From assembly GCA_038143955.1 (NCBI GenBank), contig JAYQMT010000005.1:1054001-1118000 (forward strand): a stretch of DNA of 64,000 nucleotides. Direction: 5' to 3'. The position numbers and the translations under genes are program-made. The stretch comes from Porticoccus sp038143955. GTDB taxonomy: Bacteria; Pseudomonadota; Gammaproteobacteria; Pseudomonadales; Porticoccaceae. Under the pieces are notes generated by a model, which was given only the letters and a program-made list of their open reading frames with translations, was not told the origin of the DNA and did not search any database. Positions 40,634 to 50,965 of this stretch are shown here, piece by piece (positions within the stretch are counted from its first letter, which is position 1; the number at the start of each line of letters is the position of its first letter).

Positions 40634-41827
40634 TTAATCAGCCTGACAGCGCAAAAATGCTGGAATATCAAGATAATCTCCTGAATCGGCTGATAAATCT
40701 TTGTCTACATTTGGGTCTGCATCTTCATCGGGTAATTTATTTCCATTGCGAAGTATAGTGGGTCTTTCAATTTCAGCCCAATTTATTTCGCCTCCTGAAC
40801 TAGTTTTTGTTTCGGTTTTTTGTGTACCTTTTTCTGGCTGATCTACTTCAACAGGGATAAACATTGGTTTATCTTCAAGACTTAAACCTGTAGCAACAAC
40901 GGTAACTCTAAGGATATCATCTAGGGAAGAGTCGATAACAGTTCCAACTACCACAGTAGCATTCTCAGAACTAAGATCATTAGCCCTCTCCAAAATATCA
41001 TTATATTCTCCTAGAGTGACGTCCTCTCCAGCTGTTATGTTTACCAATATGCCTTTGGCTCCTTGCAAATTTATATCTTCAAGTAACGGACTTTGTATGG
41101 CTTTCTCAGCTGCCTCAATAGCTCTATCTACTCCTGATGCTTCTCCTGTTCCCATCATAGCTTGTCCCATCTCAGACATAACTGCTTTAACATCTGCAAA
41201 ATCCATATTAATAAGACCGGGTCTTATCATTAAGTCAGCAATTCCTTTAACTGCACCTAAAAGAACATCATTTGCTGCACTAAATGCACTAAGTAGAGTT
41301 GCAGATCTACCCAAAACCTCAAGAAGTTTCTCATTTGGTACTGTTATGAGAGAGTCTACTTTTTCTTTAAGTTCTTTCAATCCCTCTTCTGCTACAGTCA
41401 TCCTCTTTTTTCCCTCCCAAACAAAAGGACGCGTAACTACAGCAACTGTAAGGATCCCTAAATCTTTTGCTATATCGGCAACAATTGGTGCAGCTCCGGT
41501 TCCAGTACCACCTCCCATACCAGCAGTAATAAAGACCATATCAGCGCCAACTAACGCTTCAGAAATTCGCTCACGATCCTCTAATGCTGCTTGGCGACCA
41601 ACTTCTGGGTTGGCGCCTGCACCTAACCCTTTTGTAAGACCGCTACCAATCTGTAAAATTGTGGCATCGATATCTTGAAGTGCTTGCGCGTCAGTATTTG
41701 CAGATATAAATTGGACCCCAGTTACGCCACTGTTAATCATATGCTTGAGGGCATTACCACCTCCACCCCCAACACCTACTACTCTTATTTCTGCACTATC
41801 TGTTGTATTATCTATTATATGAAACAT
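40634..41827 (-). CDS. ftsZ: FtsZ, tubulin-like division GTPase
   Basis: FtsZ forms the Z ring. The 397 aa product is intact, with RVVGVGGGGGNALKHMI, NTDAQAL, the tubulin signature GMGGGTGTGAAP, and the T7 loop region INMDFADVKAVM. After a variable linker it ends in the conserved C-terminal peptide DYLDIPAFLRCQAD, used by FtsA and ZipA. Confidence 0.98.
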   Translation of the reverse strand: MFHIIDNTTDSAEIRVVGVGGGGGNALKHMINSGVTGVQFISANTDAQALQDIDATILQIGSGLTKGLGAGANPEVGRQAALEDRERISEALVGADMVFITAGMGGGTGTGAAPIVADIAKDLGILTVAVVTRPFVWEGKKRMTVAEEGLKELKEKVDSLITVPNEKLLEVLGRSATLLSAFSAANDVLLGAVKGIADLMIRPGLINMDFADVKAVMSEMGQAMMGTGEASGVDRAIEAAEKAIQSPLLEDINLQGAKGILVNITAGEDVTLGEYNDILERANDLSSENATVVVGTVIDSSLDDILRVTVVATGLSLEDKPMFIPVEVDQPEKGTQKTETKTSSGGEINWAEIERPTILRNGNKLPDEDADPNVDKDLSADSGDYLDIPAFLRCQAD

Positions 41828-41865
41828 AAATCTTTCCTCTTATTTAATCTTAAATATAAAATTAT

Positions 41866-43116
41866 CTATAAGCTTTCCTGAAACCAGCTTTTTACTGTCC
41901 CGATAAAGCCTTTACCACCATTTTTTGACCCCTTGCCAGGAACAGAACCTTCTAAAAGTTGCTGTTCGCCGTACAAAACTAGTCCTACGCCTGTTGAATA
42001 AATTGGATTATTAACTATTTCAGATAGCCCCTTAGTATTTTGTGGTGCTCCTACTCTTACTGGCATATGAAATATTTCTTCTGCAAGCTCAATTACACCC
42101 TCCATTTTTGATGTTCCACCAGTAAGAACCATCCCTGCCGCTACAAGATCTTCAAACCCACTTCGACGTAGCTCTGCTTGAACTAGTGAGAATAATTCTT
42201 CATATCTTGGTTCAACAACCTCAGCTAAAGCTTGTCGAGATAAATCTCGGGGTGGTCGATCCCCAACACTCGGCACCTTAATAGTTTCCTCAGCAGCTGT
42301 TAATTTTGCCAAAGCACATGCATATTTAATCTTTATTTCTTCAGCATGCGCTGTAGGTGTTCTTAGTGCATGAGCGATATCGTTAGTTACCTGATCACCT
42401 GCGATAGGTATTACACCAGTATGTCGAATTGCACCATCAGAAAAGATTGCTATATCAGTAGTGCCCCCACCAATATCTATCAAACATACACCAAGTTGCT
42501 TTTCATCCTCAGTTAACACAGCATAGCTTGAAGCGAGCTGCTCTAGAATAATATCGTCAACCTCCAAATTACATCTACGAATACATTTTTTTATATTTTG
42601 TGCAGCATTTGCTGCACAGGTAACAAGATGAACCTTTGATTCTAGGCGGACACCCGACATACCAAGTGGTTCATGGATACCTTCCTGATTATCAATGATA
42701 TATTCTTGAGGTAGAACATGGAGAATTTCTTGATCAGCAGGAATAGCCACAGCTCTTGCTGCATCTATTACTCTCTCTATATCTAGAGGTAAAACTTCTT
42801 GATCCCGAATCGCGACTATACCATGGGAATTTAAGCTTCGAATGTGGCTCCCAGCAATACCCACAAAAACCGAATGTATATTACAGTCGCCCATCAACTC
42901 TGCTTCCTCAATAGCACGTTGTATAGAGTTAACAGTTGCCTCTATATTTACAACTACACCTTTTTTTAACCCAGAAGATGGTTGCAATCCTGCTCCTATT
43001 ATTTCTAAATTCCCCTCTGAACTAACTACTCCGACAATAGCGGCGACTTTCGAGGTTCCAATATCTAATCCAACTATCATTTGTTCTTCGTATGTATTAG
43101 CCATCTTTGACCCCAT
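41866..43116 (-). CDS. ftsA: FtsA, actin-like divisome protein
   Basis: FtsA tethers FtsZ to the membrane. The 416 aa product has the actin-fold phosphate 1 motif (VGLDIGTSKVAAIVG), the SHS2-insert region (HSVFVGIAGSHIRSLNS), phosphate 2 (CLIDIGGGTTDIAIF) and the adenosine motif (VLTGGTSKMEG). It ends in an amphipathic helix (GFIGTVKSWFQE) that binds the membrane. A second possible ATG lies 12 bp inside (MANTYEE). It lies between ftsQ and ftsZ. Confidence 0.97.
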   Translation of the reverse strand: MGSKMANTYEEQMIVGLDIGTSKVAAIVGVVSSEGNLEIIGAGLQPSSGLKKGVVVNIEATVNSIQRAIEEAELMGDCNIHSVFVGIAGSHIRSLNSHGIVAIRDQEVLPLDIERVIDAARAVAIPADQEILHVLPQEYIIDNQEGIHEPLGMSGVRLESKVHLVTCAANAAQNIKKCIRRCNLEVDDIILEQLASSYAVLTEDEKQLGVCLIDIGGGTTDIAIFSDGAIRHTGVIPIAGDQVTNDIAHALRTPTAHAEEIKIKYACALAKLTAAEETIKVPSVGDRPPRDLSRQALAEVVEPRYEELFSLVQAELRRSGFEDLVAAGMVLTGGTSKMEGVIELAEEIFHMPVRVGAPQNTKGLSEIVNNPIYSTGVGLVLYGEQQLLEGSVPGKGSKNGGKGFIGTVKSWFQESL

Positions 43117-43125
43117 TTAAAATAT

Positions 43126-43890
43126 TTATTTCCATCTCACAGCTATCCCATTATCATATCTAATATCAACTCCATCCATATCAGAGATGTTATTTTTCAA
43201 GGTCGCCATCCATATAGTTAAAAACCGACGTATTTTTTCAACTATCTGATCACGGCCAATTAAAACCTCAAGGCCATTAGATAAAGCCAGCCTCCAAATA
43301 CCTTGATTGTTATAGCTCAATTCTGTGATTTTTAAATCTGCAGGTCGCAATAACAAAGCAATCTCATGATAGGTATTCATGATTAATCGTTCAGAATCTT
43401 CCACTCCTGTCAGTAAAGGCAAATTGGATAATTTTCTATTATTGAGATCTAGTATCTCACCCCTATAATTAAGAAAATTGCTATCTCCCCACCTTGCTAC
43501 TGGAACCTCTTCAATTATTTTAACTTCTATACCACTTGGCCACTTCCGTCTCACAAATGCTCTCTCTAACCATGAGTGTGACTCAAGAAGAGAAGTTATT
43601 TTCATTAGATCTGAACTTAGAATCTCCGAATCAGAGACTATAGTTATAATTAATTCTTCAACTTCTTTTTTTTCTATATTGTTGAATTCACCAAAAATCG
43701 AAACATTATCAATAGGTATATCAAATTTGACAAAAAGATATTTAGCGCTCCATATCATTGCAATGCCTACAATGATAATCGGTAGCATTTTTACTCCCTT
43801 AAAAAACCAATCAAGGCGATCACGCAAGAATTGATAACGATCTTGCAATCTGAGACCTCTATTTCCTGTACGATTCATTCGTGTTTTCAC
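43126..43890 (-). CDS. ftsQ: FtsQ, divisome protein
   Basis: FtsQ is a bitopic divisome protein with a periplasmic POTRA domain. The 254 aa product has a basic cytoplasmic start, one membrane helix (LPIIIVGIAMIWSAKYLFV), a POTRA region, LESHSWLERAFVRRKWPSGIEVKI(I)EEVPVARW (the FtsQ hallmark) and LSNLPLLTGVE. It lies between ddl and ftsA. Confidence 0.93.
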   Translation of the reverse strand: MKTRMNRTGNRGLRLQDRYQFLRDRLDWFFKGVKMLPIIIVGIAMIWSAKYLFVKFDIPIDNVSIFGEFNNIEKKEVEELIITIVSDSEILSSDLMKITSLLESHSWLERAFVRRKWPSGIEVKIIEEVPVARWGDSNFLNYRGEILDLNNRKLSNLPLLTGVEDSERLIMNTYHEIALLLRPADLKITELSYNNQGIWRLALSNGLEVLIGRDQIVEKIRRFLTIWMATLKNNISDMDGVDIRYDNGIAVRWK

Positions 43891-43924
43891 GTTTTAGTTT
43901 TTCCTATCAATAATTTACAAATGA

Positions 43925-44851
43925 TTACATTGAGCTATCTAAAATCTTTAGTACTAGTTCATCGAAATTATATCCTGCTGCTGCTGCTGCCATTGGCACC
44001 AAACTATGATCGGTCATTCCTGGGACGGTATTGATCTCTAAAAGAAAAAACTCACCGTCTGAGTTTGTCATTACATCAACACGACCCCATCCGGTACATC
44101 CAAGGCTTTCGAAAGACTGTATCGCTAGCCTCATGAGTTCTTTTTCTTTTTTTTCATTCAACTCACATGGGTACTTGTATATAGTTTCTTGAGAGAGATA
44201 TTTAGCAGAGTAATCATAAAATTCATGGCTAGTTTCAAGCTTAATAGGAGGTAGGGCTTTCTCATCTAATATAGCAACTGTATATTCTTCTCCCTCGATC
44301 CACTGTTCAGCAATTACTTTATTGTCAAGAATTGATGCTTTCTTCCATGCTTCCTTAAAAGATTTGACATCATTGACCCTGCTCATGCCTATACTTGAAC
44401 CTTCTCGTGCAGGCTTAACAATTATTTCACCACCAAGTTTTTCAAGGGTCTCCTTCCAATTAGTTGTTTTCTCTAATAACGAGATCGCTGGTGTTCGAAT
44501 GTTGGATCCTTGCCAAAAAATTTTACTATGGAGCTTATCCATAGCCACTGCAGATGCCAAAACGCCACTTCCAGTATAAGGTAAACCATATGATTCTAGA
44601 GCACCTTGAAGTACTCCGTCCTCCCCTCCAGAACCATGCAACATAATTAATGCTCTATCTAATCCATATTTTGGCAGCTGCTCAAAAAATCTTTCATCTA
44701 TATCTATAGAAAGAACATCTAAACCAGATCTTACTAATGAATCAGTCACACATTTCCCAGATAATAACGAGATCTCTCTCTCAGTTGATATGCCTCCAGT
44801 TAAAACTCCAACTCGACCATATTTTTTGATTTCTTGTTGCTTAGTTATCAT
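43925..44851 (-). CDS. ddl: D-alanine-D-alanine ligase
   Basis: Ddl makes D-Ala-D-Ala for peptidoglycan. The 308 aa ATP-grasp product shows GRVGVLTGGISTEREISLLSG, ALIMLHGSGGEDGVLQG, LPYTGSGVLASAVAMDKL, PAREGSSIGMS, and the C-terminal catalytic block FLLEINTVPGMTDHSLVPMA. The short length fits DdlB, the copy normally found in the dcw cluster. Confidence 0.97.
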   Translation of the reverse strand: MITKQQEIKKYGRVGVLTGGISTEREISLLSGKCVTDSLVRSGLDVLSIDIDERFFEQLPKYGLDRALIMLHGSGGEDGVLQGALESYGLPYTGSGVLASAVAMDKLHSKIFWQGSNIRTPAISLLEKTTNWKETLEKLGGEIIVKPAREGSSIGMSRVNDVKSFKEAWKKASILDNKVIAEQWIEGEEYTVAILDEKALPPIKLETSHEFYDYSAKYLSQETIYKYPCELNEKKEKELMRLAIQSFESLGCTGWGRVDVMTNSDGEFFLLEINTVPGMTDHSLVPMAAAAAGYNFDELVLKILDSSM

Positions 44852-44855
44852 TTTT

Positions 44856-46286
44856 CTAAAGATCCTGTGATAAGTTTGAATCTACAAGAATTTTTACAAG
44901 TTTACTGACACTTCCTGCCCCTTGAGTAATAATAATATCGTCTGCCTGGATAATATCTCTAAGAATCTCATTAACTTCTTGAATATTTTGAACATAAATA
45001 GGATCTACTAAGCCTCTCTGCCTAATACTTCGACATAATGTTCTACTGTCTGCTCCGAGGATTTCATCCTCTCCTGCGGAGTATACTTCTAACAAAAGAA
45101 GAACATCACAACTTGATAAAACTTGTACAAAATCTTCGAACAAATCTCTTGTTCGACTATATCGATGGGGCTGGAATATCATAACTAGTCGCCTATTCGG
45201 CCATCCATCCATAATTGCTTTGATAGTAGCGGCTAGTTCTCTTGGATGGTGACCATAATCGTCTATTAGCATCGCTGATCCATTGCCAATCGGATAATCA
45301 CCATAAATTTCAAAACGCCTTGCAACGCCCTGAAATTTTTCTAGTGCTTCTTTGATGGACTTATCGGAAACACCTTCATCAATAGCTACAGTTATTGCTG
45401 CAGTGGCATTCAAAATGTTATGGATGCCTGGGATATTCATATCAATAGTTAGTGGCTTATTGTCACCAGGTCTAAATAAATCAAAGCTACTTTTTTCTTT
45501 CTTTATGGAAACGTTCTTAATACAGTAGTCTGCATCTTCTGAGAAACCATATGTTAAAACGGGTCTCGAAATATCAGGTAGCATGGATTTAACTACTGGA
45601 TCATCAATACATAAAACAGCAAGTCCATAGAAAGGCAAGTTATGAAGAAATATTAAAAAAGTTTGTTTTAGCTTATTAAAGTCTGAGTCATAAGCTTCCA
45701 TATGATCACTATCAATATTTGTTAAGATTGTAACCATGGGTTGCAGATGTAGAAATGAAGCATCACTTTCATCTGCTTCAGCAACTAAATAAGGACTTAT
45801 ACCCAACCCAGCATTTGTATTAACTGATTTTACTAATCCTCCGATTATAAATGTGGGGTCTTTGTCATCTGCAGCTAAAATTGCAGCCAATAAACTTGTA
45901 GTTGTAGTTTTACCATGTGTACCTGCAACGGCTATACTATGACGATACCTCATAAGTTCCGATAACATCTCTGCTCTTGGAATAACAGGTATACGAAGTT
46001 CTCGTGCATATATAGCTTCCGGATTATCAGCTTCGATCGCAGAAGAAGTTACGACTACATCTGCATCATCTACATTCGCAGAAGTGTGGCCTAGTTGTAT
46101 CTTTGCCCCCAATACCTCTAATCTTTGTGTATTATCATTTTTTAATAGATCTGATCCAGAAATTTTATAGCCCTGATTGAGTAATACCTCTGCTATTCCG
46201 CTCATACCATTACCACCGATGCCGATGAAATGAATATGGTTCATTTGTCGCATTTCAGGCATAAAAATTTTCTCTTTTATGATCAT
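44856..46286 (-). CDS. murC: MurC, UDP-MurNAc-L-alanine ligase
   Basis: MurC adds L-Ala to UDP-MurNAc. The product begins MIIKEKIFMPEMRQMNHIH and has FIGIGGNGMSGIAEVLLNQGY. The ATP site is AVAGTHGKTTTTSLLA, followed by EADESDASFLHL, TNIDSDHMEAY, DDYGHHPRE and FQPHRYSRT. The ATG at 46286 overlaps the murG TGA (ATGA), so this start is preferred over the longer open frame. The internal ATG at 46262 (MPEMRQM) is also possible. Confidence 0.96.
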   Translation of the reverse strand: MIIKEKIFMPEMRQMNHIHFIGIGGNGMSGIAEVLLNQGYKISGSDLLKNDNTQRLEVLGAKIQLGHTSANVDDADVVVTSSAIEADNPEAIYARELRIPVIPRAEMLSELMRYRHSIAVAGTHGKTTTTSLLAAILAADDKDPTFIIGGLVKSVNTNAGLGISPYLVAEADESDASFLHLQPMVTILTNIDSDHMEAYDSDFNKLKQTFLIFLHNLPFYGLAVLCIDDPVVKSMLPDISRPVLTYGFSEDADYCIKNVSIKKEKSSFDLFRPGDNKPLTIDMNIPGIHNILNATAAITVAIDEGVSDKSIKEALEKFQGVARRFEIYGDYPIGNGSAMLIDDYGHHPRELAATIKAIMDGWPNRRLVMIFQPHRYSRTRDLFEDFVQVLSSCDVLLLLEVYSAGEDEILGADSRTLCRSIRQRGLVDPIYVQNIQEVNEILRDIIQADDIIITQGAGSVSKLVKILVDSNLSQDL

Positions 46287-47359
46287 AAAGGCTCCATACA
46301 GATATCTGCTACTAATTCTGCCACACCAACCCTTGCTAATTTTTTTGCATTCATGGCCATAGAATCTAATTTTACTGGGTTTCCTAGCCATTCATTTAAA
46401 ATTGATACTAGCAACTTATCTGTTAAGTCTTGTTCTTTTACCATGTATGCAGCACCAAGACTCACAAGCCATTCACCATTATGGAATTGATGATCATCTG
46501 CAGCATAAGGATATGGTATAAGTAGAGCGCCTACACCTGCAGCAGTGAGTTCTGAGATTGTTAAGGCGCCTGCTCTACAGATAACTAAATCAGCCCACCC
46601 ATATGCCTCTGCCATATCGGATATAAAAGATTCAACTCTCGCCTTTAAATCTAAATCTTTATATATCTGCTGTGTCTCTTTGAAATTAGCTTTACCTGAC
46701 TGATGTCGTATTTCGGGACTATATTTTTTTTCTATAGCAGAAAGGGCTTGAGGTATTTTTTTATTGATTGATATCGCTCCTAAACTACCACCTAAAATAA
46801 GTATTCTTGGAGAACGATCTCTATCAACCCTGCTCAGTAATGTCGGTTTTAGAGAGGAGATTTCTTTACGAACTGGGTTTCCAATCCATTCCCCACGTTG
46901 GAGAGTATCAGGGAAGGCGGTCAGTACACGATTGGCTACTTTAGCTAATATCTTATTAGTGGTTCCCGGAGTTGAGTTTTGCTCATGAATGATTAATGGA
47001 AGCCTCATAATTTTTGCAGCAACTCCACCAGGCCCTGATGCAAAACCGCCCAAACCTAAAATAATATCTGGTGATTCTCGATGAATCACAGCCATAGCCT
47101 GAAAAACAGCTTTAATTAGGGTATAAGGTGCTTTCAGCCGTTTCAAAATTCTAGTGCCTCTTAATCCCTCTATATCAATATAATTGATATCAAATCCATT
47201 GGCTGGAACTAATTCTGACTCGATGCCTAGTTGTGTCCCTAGCCATGCAACAGAAACATTTCTATTTCTAAAAACCTCTGCTATTGAAATGGCTGGTATG
47301 ACGTGCCCACCTGTGCCTCCAGCCATAATCAATACTTTTTTAATGCTCTGCTTTAACAC
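46283..47359 (-). CDS. murG: MurG, lipid II synthase
   Basis: MurG transfers GlcNAc to lipid I on the inner face of the membrane. The 358 aa product has the N-terminal MAGGTGGHVIPAISIAEVF, WLGTQLGIESELVP, GLGGFASGPGGVAAKI, HEQNSTPGTTNKILA, LILGGSLGA, and the UDP-GlcNAc site ADLVICRAGALTISELTAAG. GTG at 47359 is the likely start; it overlaps the restored 3' end of ftsW. Confidence 0.96.
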   Translation of the reverse strand: MLKQSIKKVLIMAGGTGGHVIPAISIAEVFRNRNVSVAWLGTQLGIESELVPANGFDINYIDIEGLRGTRILKRLKAPYTLIKAVFQAMAVIHRESPDIILGLGGFASGPGGVAAKIMRLPLIIHEQNSTPGTTNKILAKVANRVLTAFPDTLQRGEWIGNPVRKEISSLKPTLLSRVDRDRSPRILILGGSLGAISINKKIPQALSAIEKKYSPEIRHQSGKANFKETQQIYKDLDLKARVESFISDMAEAYGWADLVICRAGALTISELTAAGVGALLIPYPYAADDHQFHNGEWLVSLGAAYMVKEQDLTDKLLVSILNEWLGNPVKLDSMAMNAKKLARVGVAELVADICMEPL

Positions 47360-48517
47360 GACTTACTCTCTTCATAGTTTTTCCAACAATATCAACTTCT
47401 GAGCTAATTCTTAATACTAATGAAATCATTGCAATGCACACTAAGAGGCTGCTACCTCCATAACTTATAAAGGGTAATGTGATGCCTTTTGTGGGTAGTA
47501 AACCAGATGTAACTGCTATGTTTGTAAAAGACTGAGTGCTAGTATTATCGCAATACCGATGCAGCTATAAGTACAAAACCAGGCTCTACTTCTCATTGCT
47601 CGTCGAGCTATATGAAGTATTCGATGTATCAGTATTACGTACAAAAATATGATGGCTATTACTCCAATCAACCCAAATTCTTCAGCATAAATGGAAAAAA
47701 TGAAGTCGGTATGCGCCTCAGGTAAATAATGTAATTTTTGAACACTATTCCCTAGACCAACTCCAAACCACTCCCCCTCTCCGAAAGCCATCAAAGAATT
47801 TGTTACTTGGTAACCAGTATCTCTAGGGTCAAGCCAGGGGTTTAAAAAGGATTTTAATCTTTCGATTCGATATGGTTCCATTGCAGCGATGTAAGCGAGG
47901 CCAAAAATAGAACAAATAGATATTATGCCAAACTGCCAAAGAGGGACACCTACAATAAATAACATACAGAATACTGTAGTACTTATGATCACCATAGATC
48001 CATAGTCTGGCTGTTTAAACAGAAGTAACATAACTAAACCGATTATAAAAAGAGGTAGTAATAGGATCTTCCAGGACTCTTTTAGTTTTTGCTGATGTCT
48101 TTGGAGATATCCTGCTAAAAAAATAATAACAGCAAATTTTGCAACCTCAGCAGCTTGAAGATTGATGAATCCAAATGAGATCCAGCGTCTGCTTCCATTA
48201 ATTTTGGGTGCAAATAAAACTGCGATTAATAGGAGTATCGACACCATAAATATAGGTGCTCCAAGCTTGCACCAGATCCAAGAGGGTGTGATTAAAAAGA
48301 TAAATGCAACTGCAATACCGAGTAATAAAAATATCAAATGGCGTTTCAAATAAAATAGATTGTCATTATACTTAAAGTCAGCATGACTAATTGAAGCAGA
48401 ATAAATCATTACTAGACCAATACTTAATATTGCCAGGAAAGCAAATAGCAATTGTTGATCTATGCTATGGAGTGAATCCAAAAAAGATGTCTTTCGCTTC
48501 AGGAATTTCAGATTCAT
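47340..48517 (-). CDS. ftsW: FtsW, septal peptidoglycan polymerase (one frameshift near 47535)
   Basis: FtsW is the SEDS-family glycosyltransferase of septal wall synthesis. The main frame contains YLKRHLIFLLLGIAVAF, NGSRRWISFGFINLQAAEVAKFAVIIFLAGYL, KQPDYGSMVI and YQVTNSLMAFGEGEWFGVGLGNSVQKL. It breaks after AIILA. The other frame gives TQSFTNIAVTSGLLPTKGITLPFISYGGSSLLV, the conserved SEDS C-terminus, ending at TAA 47340. About 392 aa. The start overlaps the murD stop (ATGA). Confidence 0.96.
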
Positions 48518-49871
48518 TTCAAATCCTCTACTGCAGAAGTAAATTTTTCACCTCTTTCTTCAAAACTAGCGAACATATCTAAACTTGCGCATCCCGGAGA
48601 AAACAAGACTACATCACCTGAACTAGATAACTTATTGGATAACAAAACAGCATCTTCCACATTAACTGCATAAAAAGTATCAATTATTCCGGATATAGCA
48701 GTATCTATTTCTGATGCTGCTTCGCCTATTAGTAAAATACTCTTAACCAAACCAGACAATGAAGGGGCAAGTATTGAAAAATTTTGCCCCTTAGGCTGAC
48801 CTCCAAGAACTAAAATTATATTTCCATTAGCAGGCAAAGAACCTATAGCAGCTAGAGTGGCGCCCAGATTTGTAGCTTTAGAATCATTAATATAAGTTAC
48901 ATTATTTAAAATTCTTACTGTTTGATATCGATGAGGAAGCCCCTTAAATTTCCTTAACACCTTTAGCATTGGCTTCAAAGACAGATTGACAGCTGTTCCC
49001 AGCGCTAAGGCAGCAAGAGCATTACTAATATTGTGGGACCCCGATAATCCCAATTCACTCTGAGAAATCAATTTTTCGAATTCATAAGCAAGCCAAAATT
49101 CGCCATTCGAATCTGTAATCACACCAAAGCAATTTAGATCTGGGTGACTTAGCCCATAACTGTATGATTTTACTTTTTCTCCAATTAAGGGGTACTTAGT
49201 TTATCGTCCCGATTAATTACAATTTGTCTAGCACCGTGAAAAATACGATGCTTCGACTGATGATAATCAAGTAAGGACTCATAACGATCTAAATGATCTG
49301 GACTGATATTAAGAACTGTTGCAGCCTCAGCACATAAATTGTTAACTGATTCGAGTTGAAAGCTTGATAATTCGAGAATATAAAATTCAACTTTCTCATC
49401 TAGCAAATCTAATGCCGGTATCCCTAGATTTCCACCTATACCTACCGTATGTCCAGCAGCAACGAACATTTCACCCAATAAAGAAGTGACGGTACTTTTA
49501 CCATTAGATCCAGTGATGGCGATAATAGGTGCATTGGCTGATCTTGCAAATAACTCAATATCATTAATAACAGGTATATTTGATTCAATTGCAATCTGAA
49601 CAACTGATATTTGTTTTGATAAACCCGGGCTAAGGATTACTTCATCAACGTTACAAAAACTGTCAGTTGGTACTTCTCCTAATAGTAAGGTTATATCTGG
49701 AAACTCAATACTAAATTTCTGCAACAAAGGCGGCTCTTTTCGAGTATCCATCATAATAAAATGTTGGCCCAATTGGGTTAAATGTCGAGCGACAGAAAAC
49801 CCTGTAGACCCTATACCAACAATCATTTTCGTCTTATTGCTAGCTATCAGCTGACCCATTGGTACACTCAT
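48514..49871 (-). CDS. murD: MurD, UDP-MurNAc-L-Ala-D-Glu ligase (one frameshift near 49195)
   Basis: MurD adds D-glutamate. The first frame has MIVGIGSTGFSVARHL, VILSPGLSK, the ATP motif ITGSNGKSTVTSLLGE, ELSSFQLE and LNISPDHLDRYESLLDYHQSK. It ends after DDKLSTP at a C4 run. The next frame continues LIGEKVKSYSYGLSHPDLN, LSGSHNISNALAAL, LPHRYQTVRILNNVTYINDSKATNLGAT, LVLGGQPKG and LFSPGCASLDMFASFEERGEKF, all MurD. Corrected length is about 453 aa. Confidence 0.96.
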
Positions 49872-49877
49872 TCCTTT

Positions 49878-50960
49878 TTATCTTAATTTCAGTGACACTA
49901 ACCCGATCAAAACAAGCATTACAGTAATAATCCAGGCTCTCACAACTATACGAGTTTCCGGCATACCTTTAAGCTCGAAATGATGGTGGATAGGAGTCAT
50001 TAAAAAAACTCGCTTTCCGGTCAATTTAAAATATGGCACTTGTAACATTACAGAAAGTGCTTCTATTACAAAAACCCCACTCATAATGAAGAAAACTATT
50101 TCATGTCTAATTATTACAGCTGTGACACCCAAAGATGCACCCAAGGACAACGAGCCAACGTCACCCATAAAAATTTGAGCAGGATGTACGTTGAACCATA
50201 AAAATGCTAGACCAGCACCTGCTAAAGCGGCACAAAATATCCCTACTTCGCCAGCCCCAGCTATGTAGGGAATATGTAAATAATTTGCAAACTCTATATG
50301 TCCTGATAAGTAGCCCACTAAACCCAACGCGCTTCCAATCATAACTATTGGCATAATAGCAAGTCCATCTAGTCCATCCGTGAGATTAATTGCATTGCTA
50401 CTCCCTACAATTACCAAGTATGTGAGTACGACATAAAATACTCCCAAAGGAATCACTATATCTTTAAACAATGGAACTATTAGTTCGTTTTCGACACCAC
50501 TACTCCCCATTTTATAGAGAGTAATAGAAGCTGCTAAACCTACTACTGACTGCCAAAAATATTTCCATCTTGCTACGATTCCTACAGAATTGCCTTTAAC
50601 AACTTTTTTATAGTCATCGATCCAGCCAATTACTCCAAATGAAATTGTTATAAGTAGAATTATCCAAATATATTTATTATTTAAGTCACCCCAAAGAAGT
50701 GTACTTATAAATATAGAGAAAAGTATTAGAAGCCCCCCCATAGTAGGAGTTCCCTCTTTAACCAAATGAGTGGAAGGTCCATCATCTCTAACTGATTGGC
50801 CTATTTGTAAATTTCTAAGATAAGAAATCATCCATGGCCATAAAATAAAAGAAATTAGCAGCGATGTCAGCGCTGCCATAACTGTACGAACTGTTATATA
50901 TTTTATCACGGCAAAAGCTGCAAGATATTGGGATAAAGATTCTGCTAGCCAAATAAGCAT
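49878..50960 (-). CDS. mraY: MraY, phospho-MurNAc-pentapeptide transferase
   Basis: MraY makes lipid I from UDP-MurNAc-pentapeptide and undecaprenyl phosphate. The 360 aa polytopic product is intact, with KEGTPTMGGLLIL, GWIDDYKKVVKGNSVG, the Mg/UDP motif NAINLTDGLDGLAI, MGDVGSLSLGASLG and PIHHHFELKGMPE. Ten membrane segments are apparent. It lies between murF and murD. Confidence 0.98.
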   Translation of the reverse strand: MLIWLAESLSQYLAAFAVIKYITVRTVMAALTSLLISFILWPWMISYLRNLQIGQSVRDDGPSTHLVKEGTPTMGGLLILFSIFISTLLWGDLNNKYIWIILLITISFGVIGWIDDYKKVVKGNSVGIVARWKYFWQSVVGLAASITLYKMGSSGVENELIVPLFKDIVIPLGVFYVVLTYLVIVGSSNAINLTDGLDGLAIMPIVMIGSALGLVGYLSGHIEFANYLHIPYIAGAGEVGIFCAALAGAGLAFLWFNVHPAQIFMGDVGSLSLGASLGVTAVIIRHEIVFFIMSGVFVIEALSVMLQVPYFKLTGKRVFLMTPIHHHFELKGMPETRIVVRAWIITVMLVLIGLVSLKLR

Positions 50961-50965
50961 CTAAG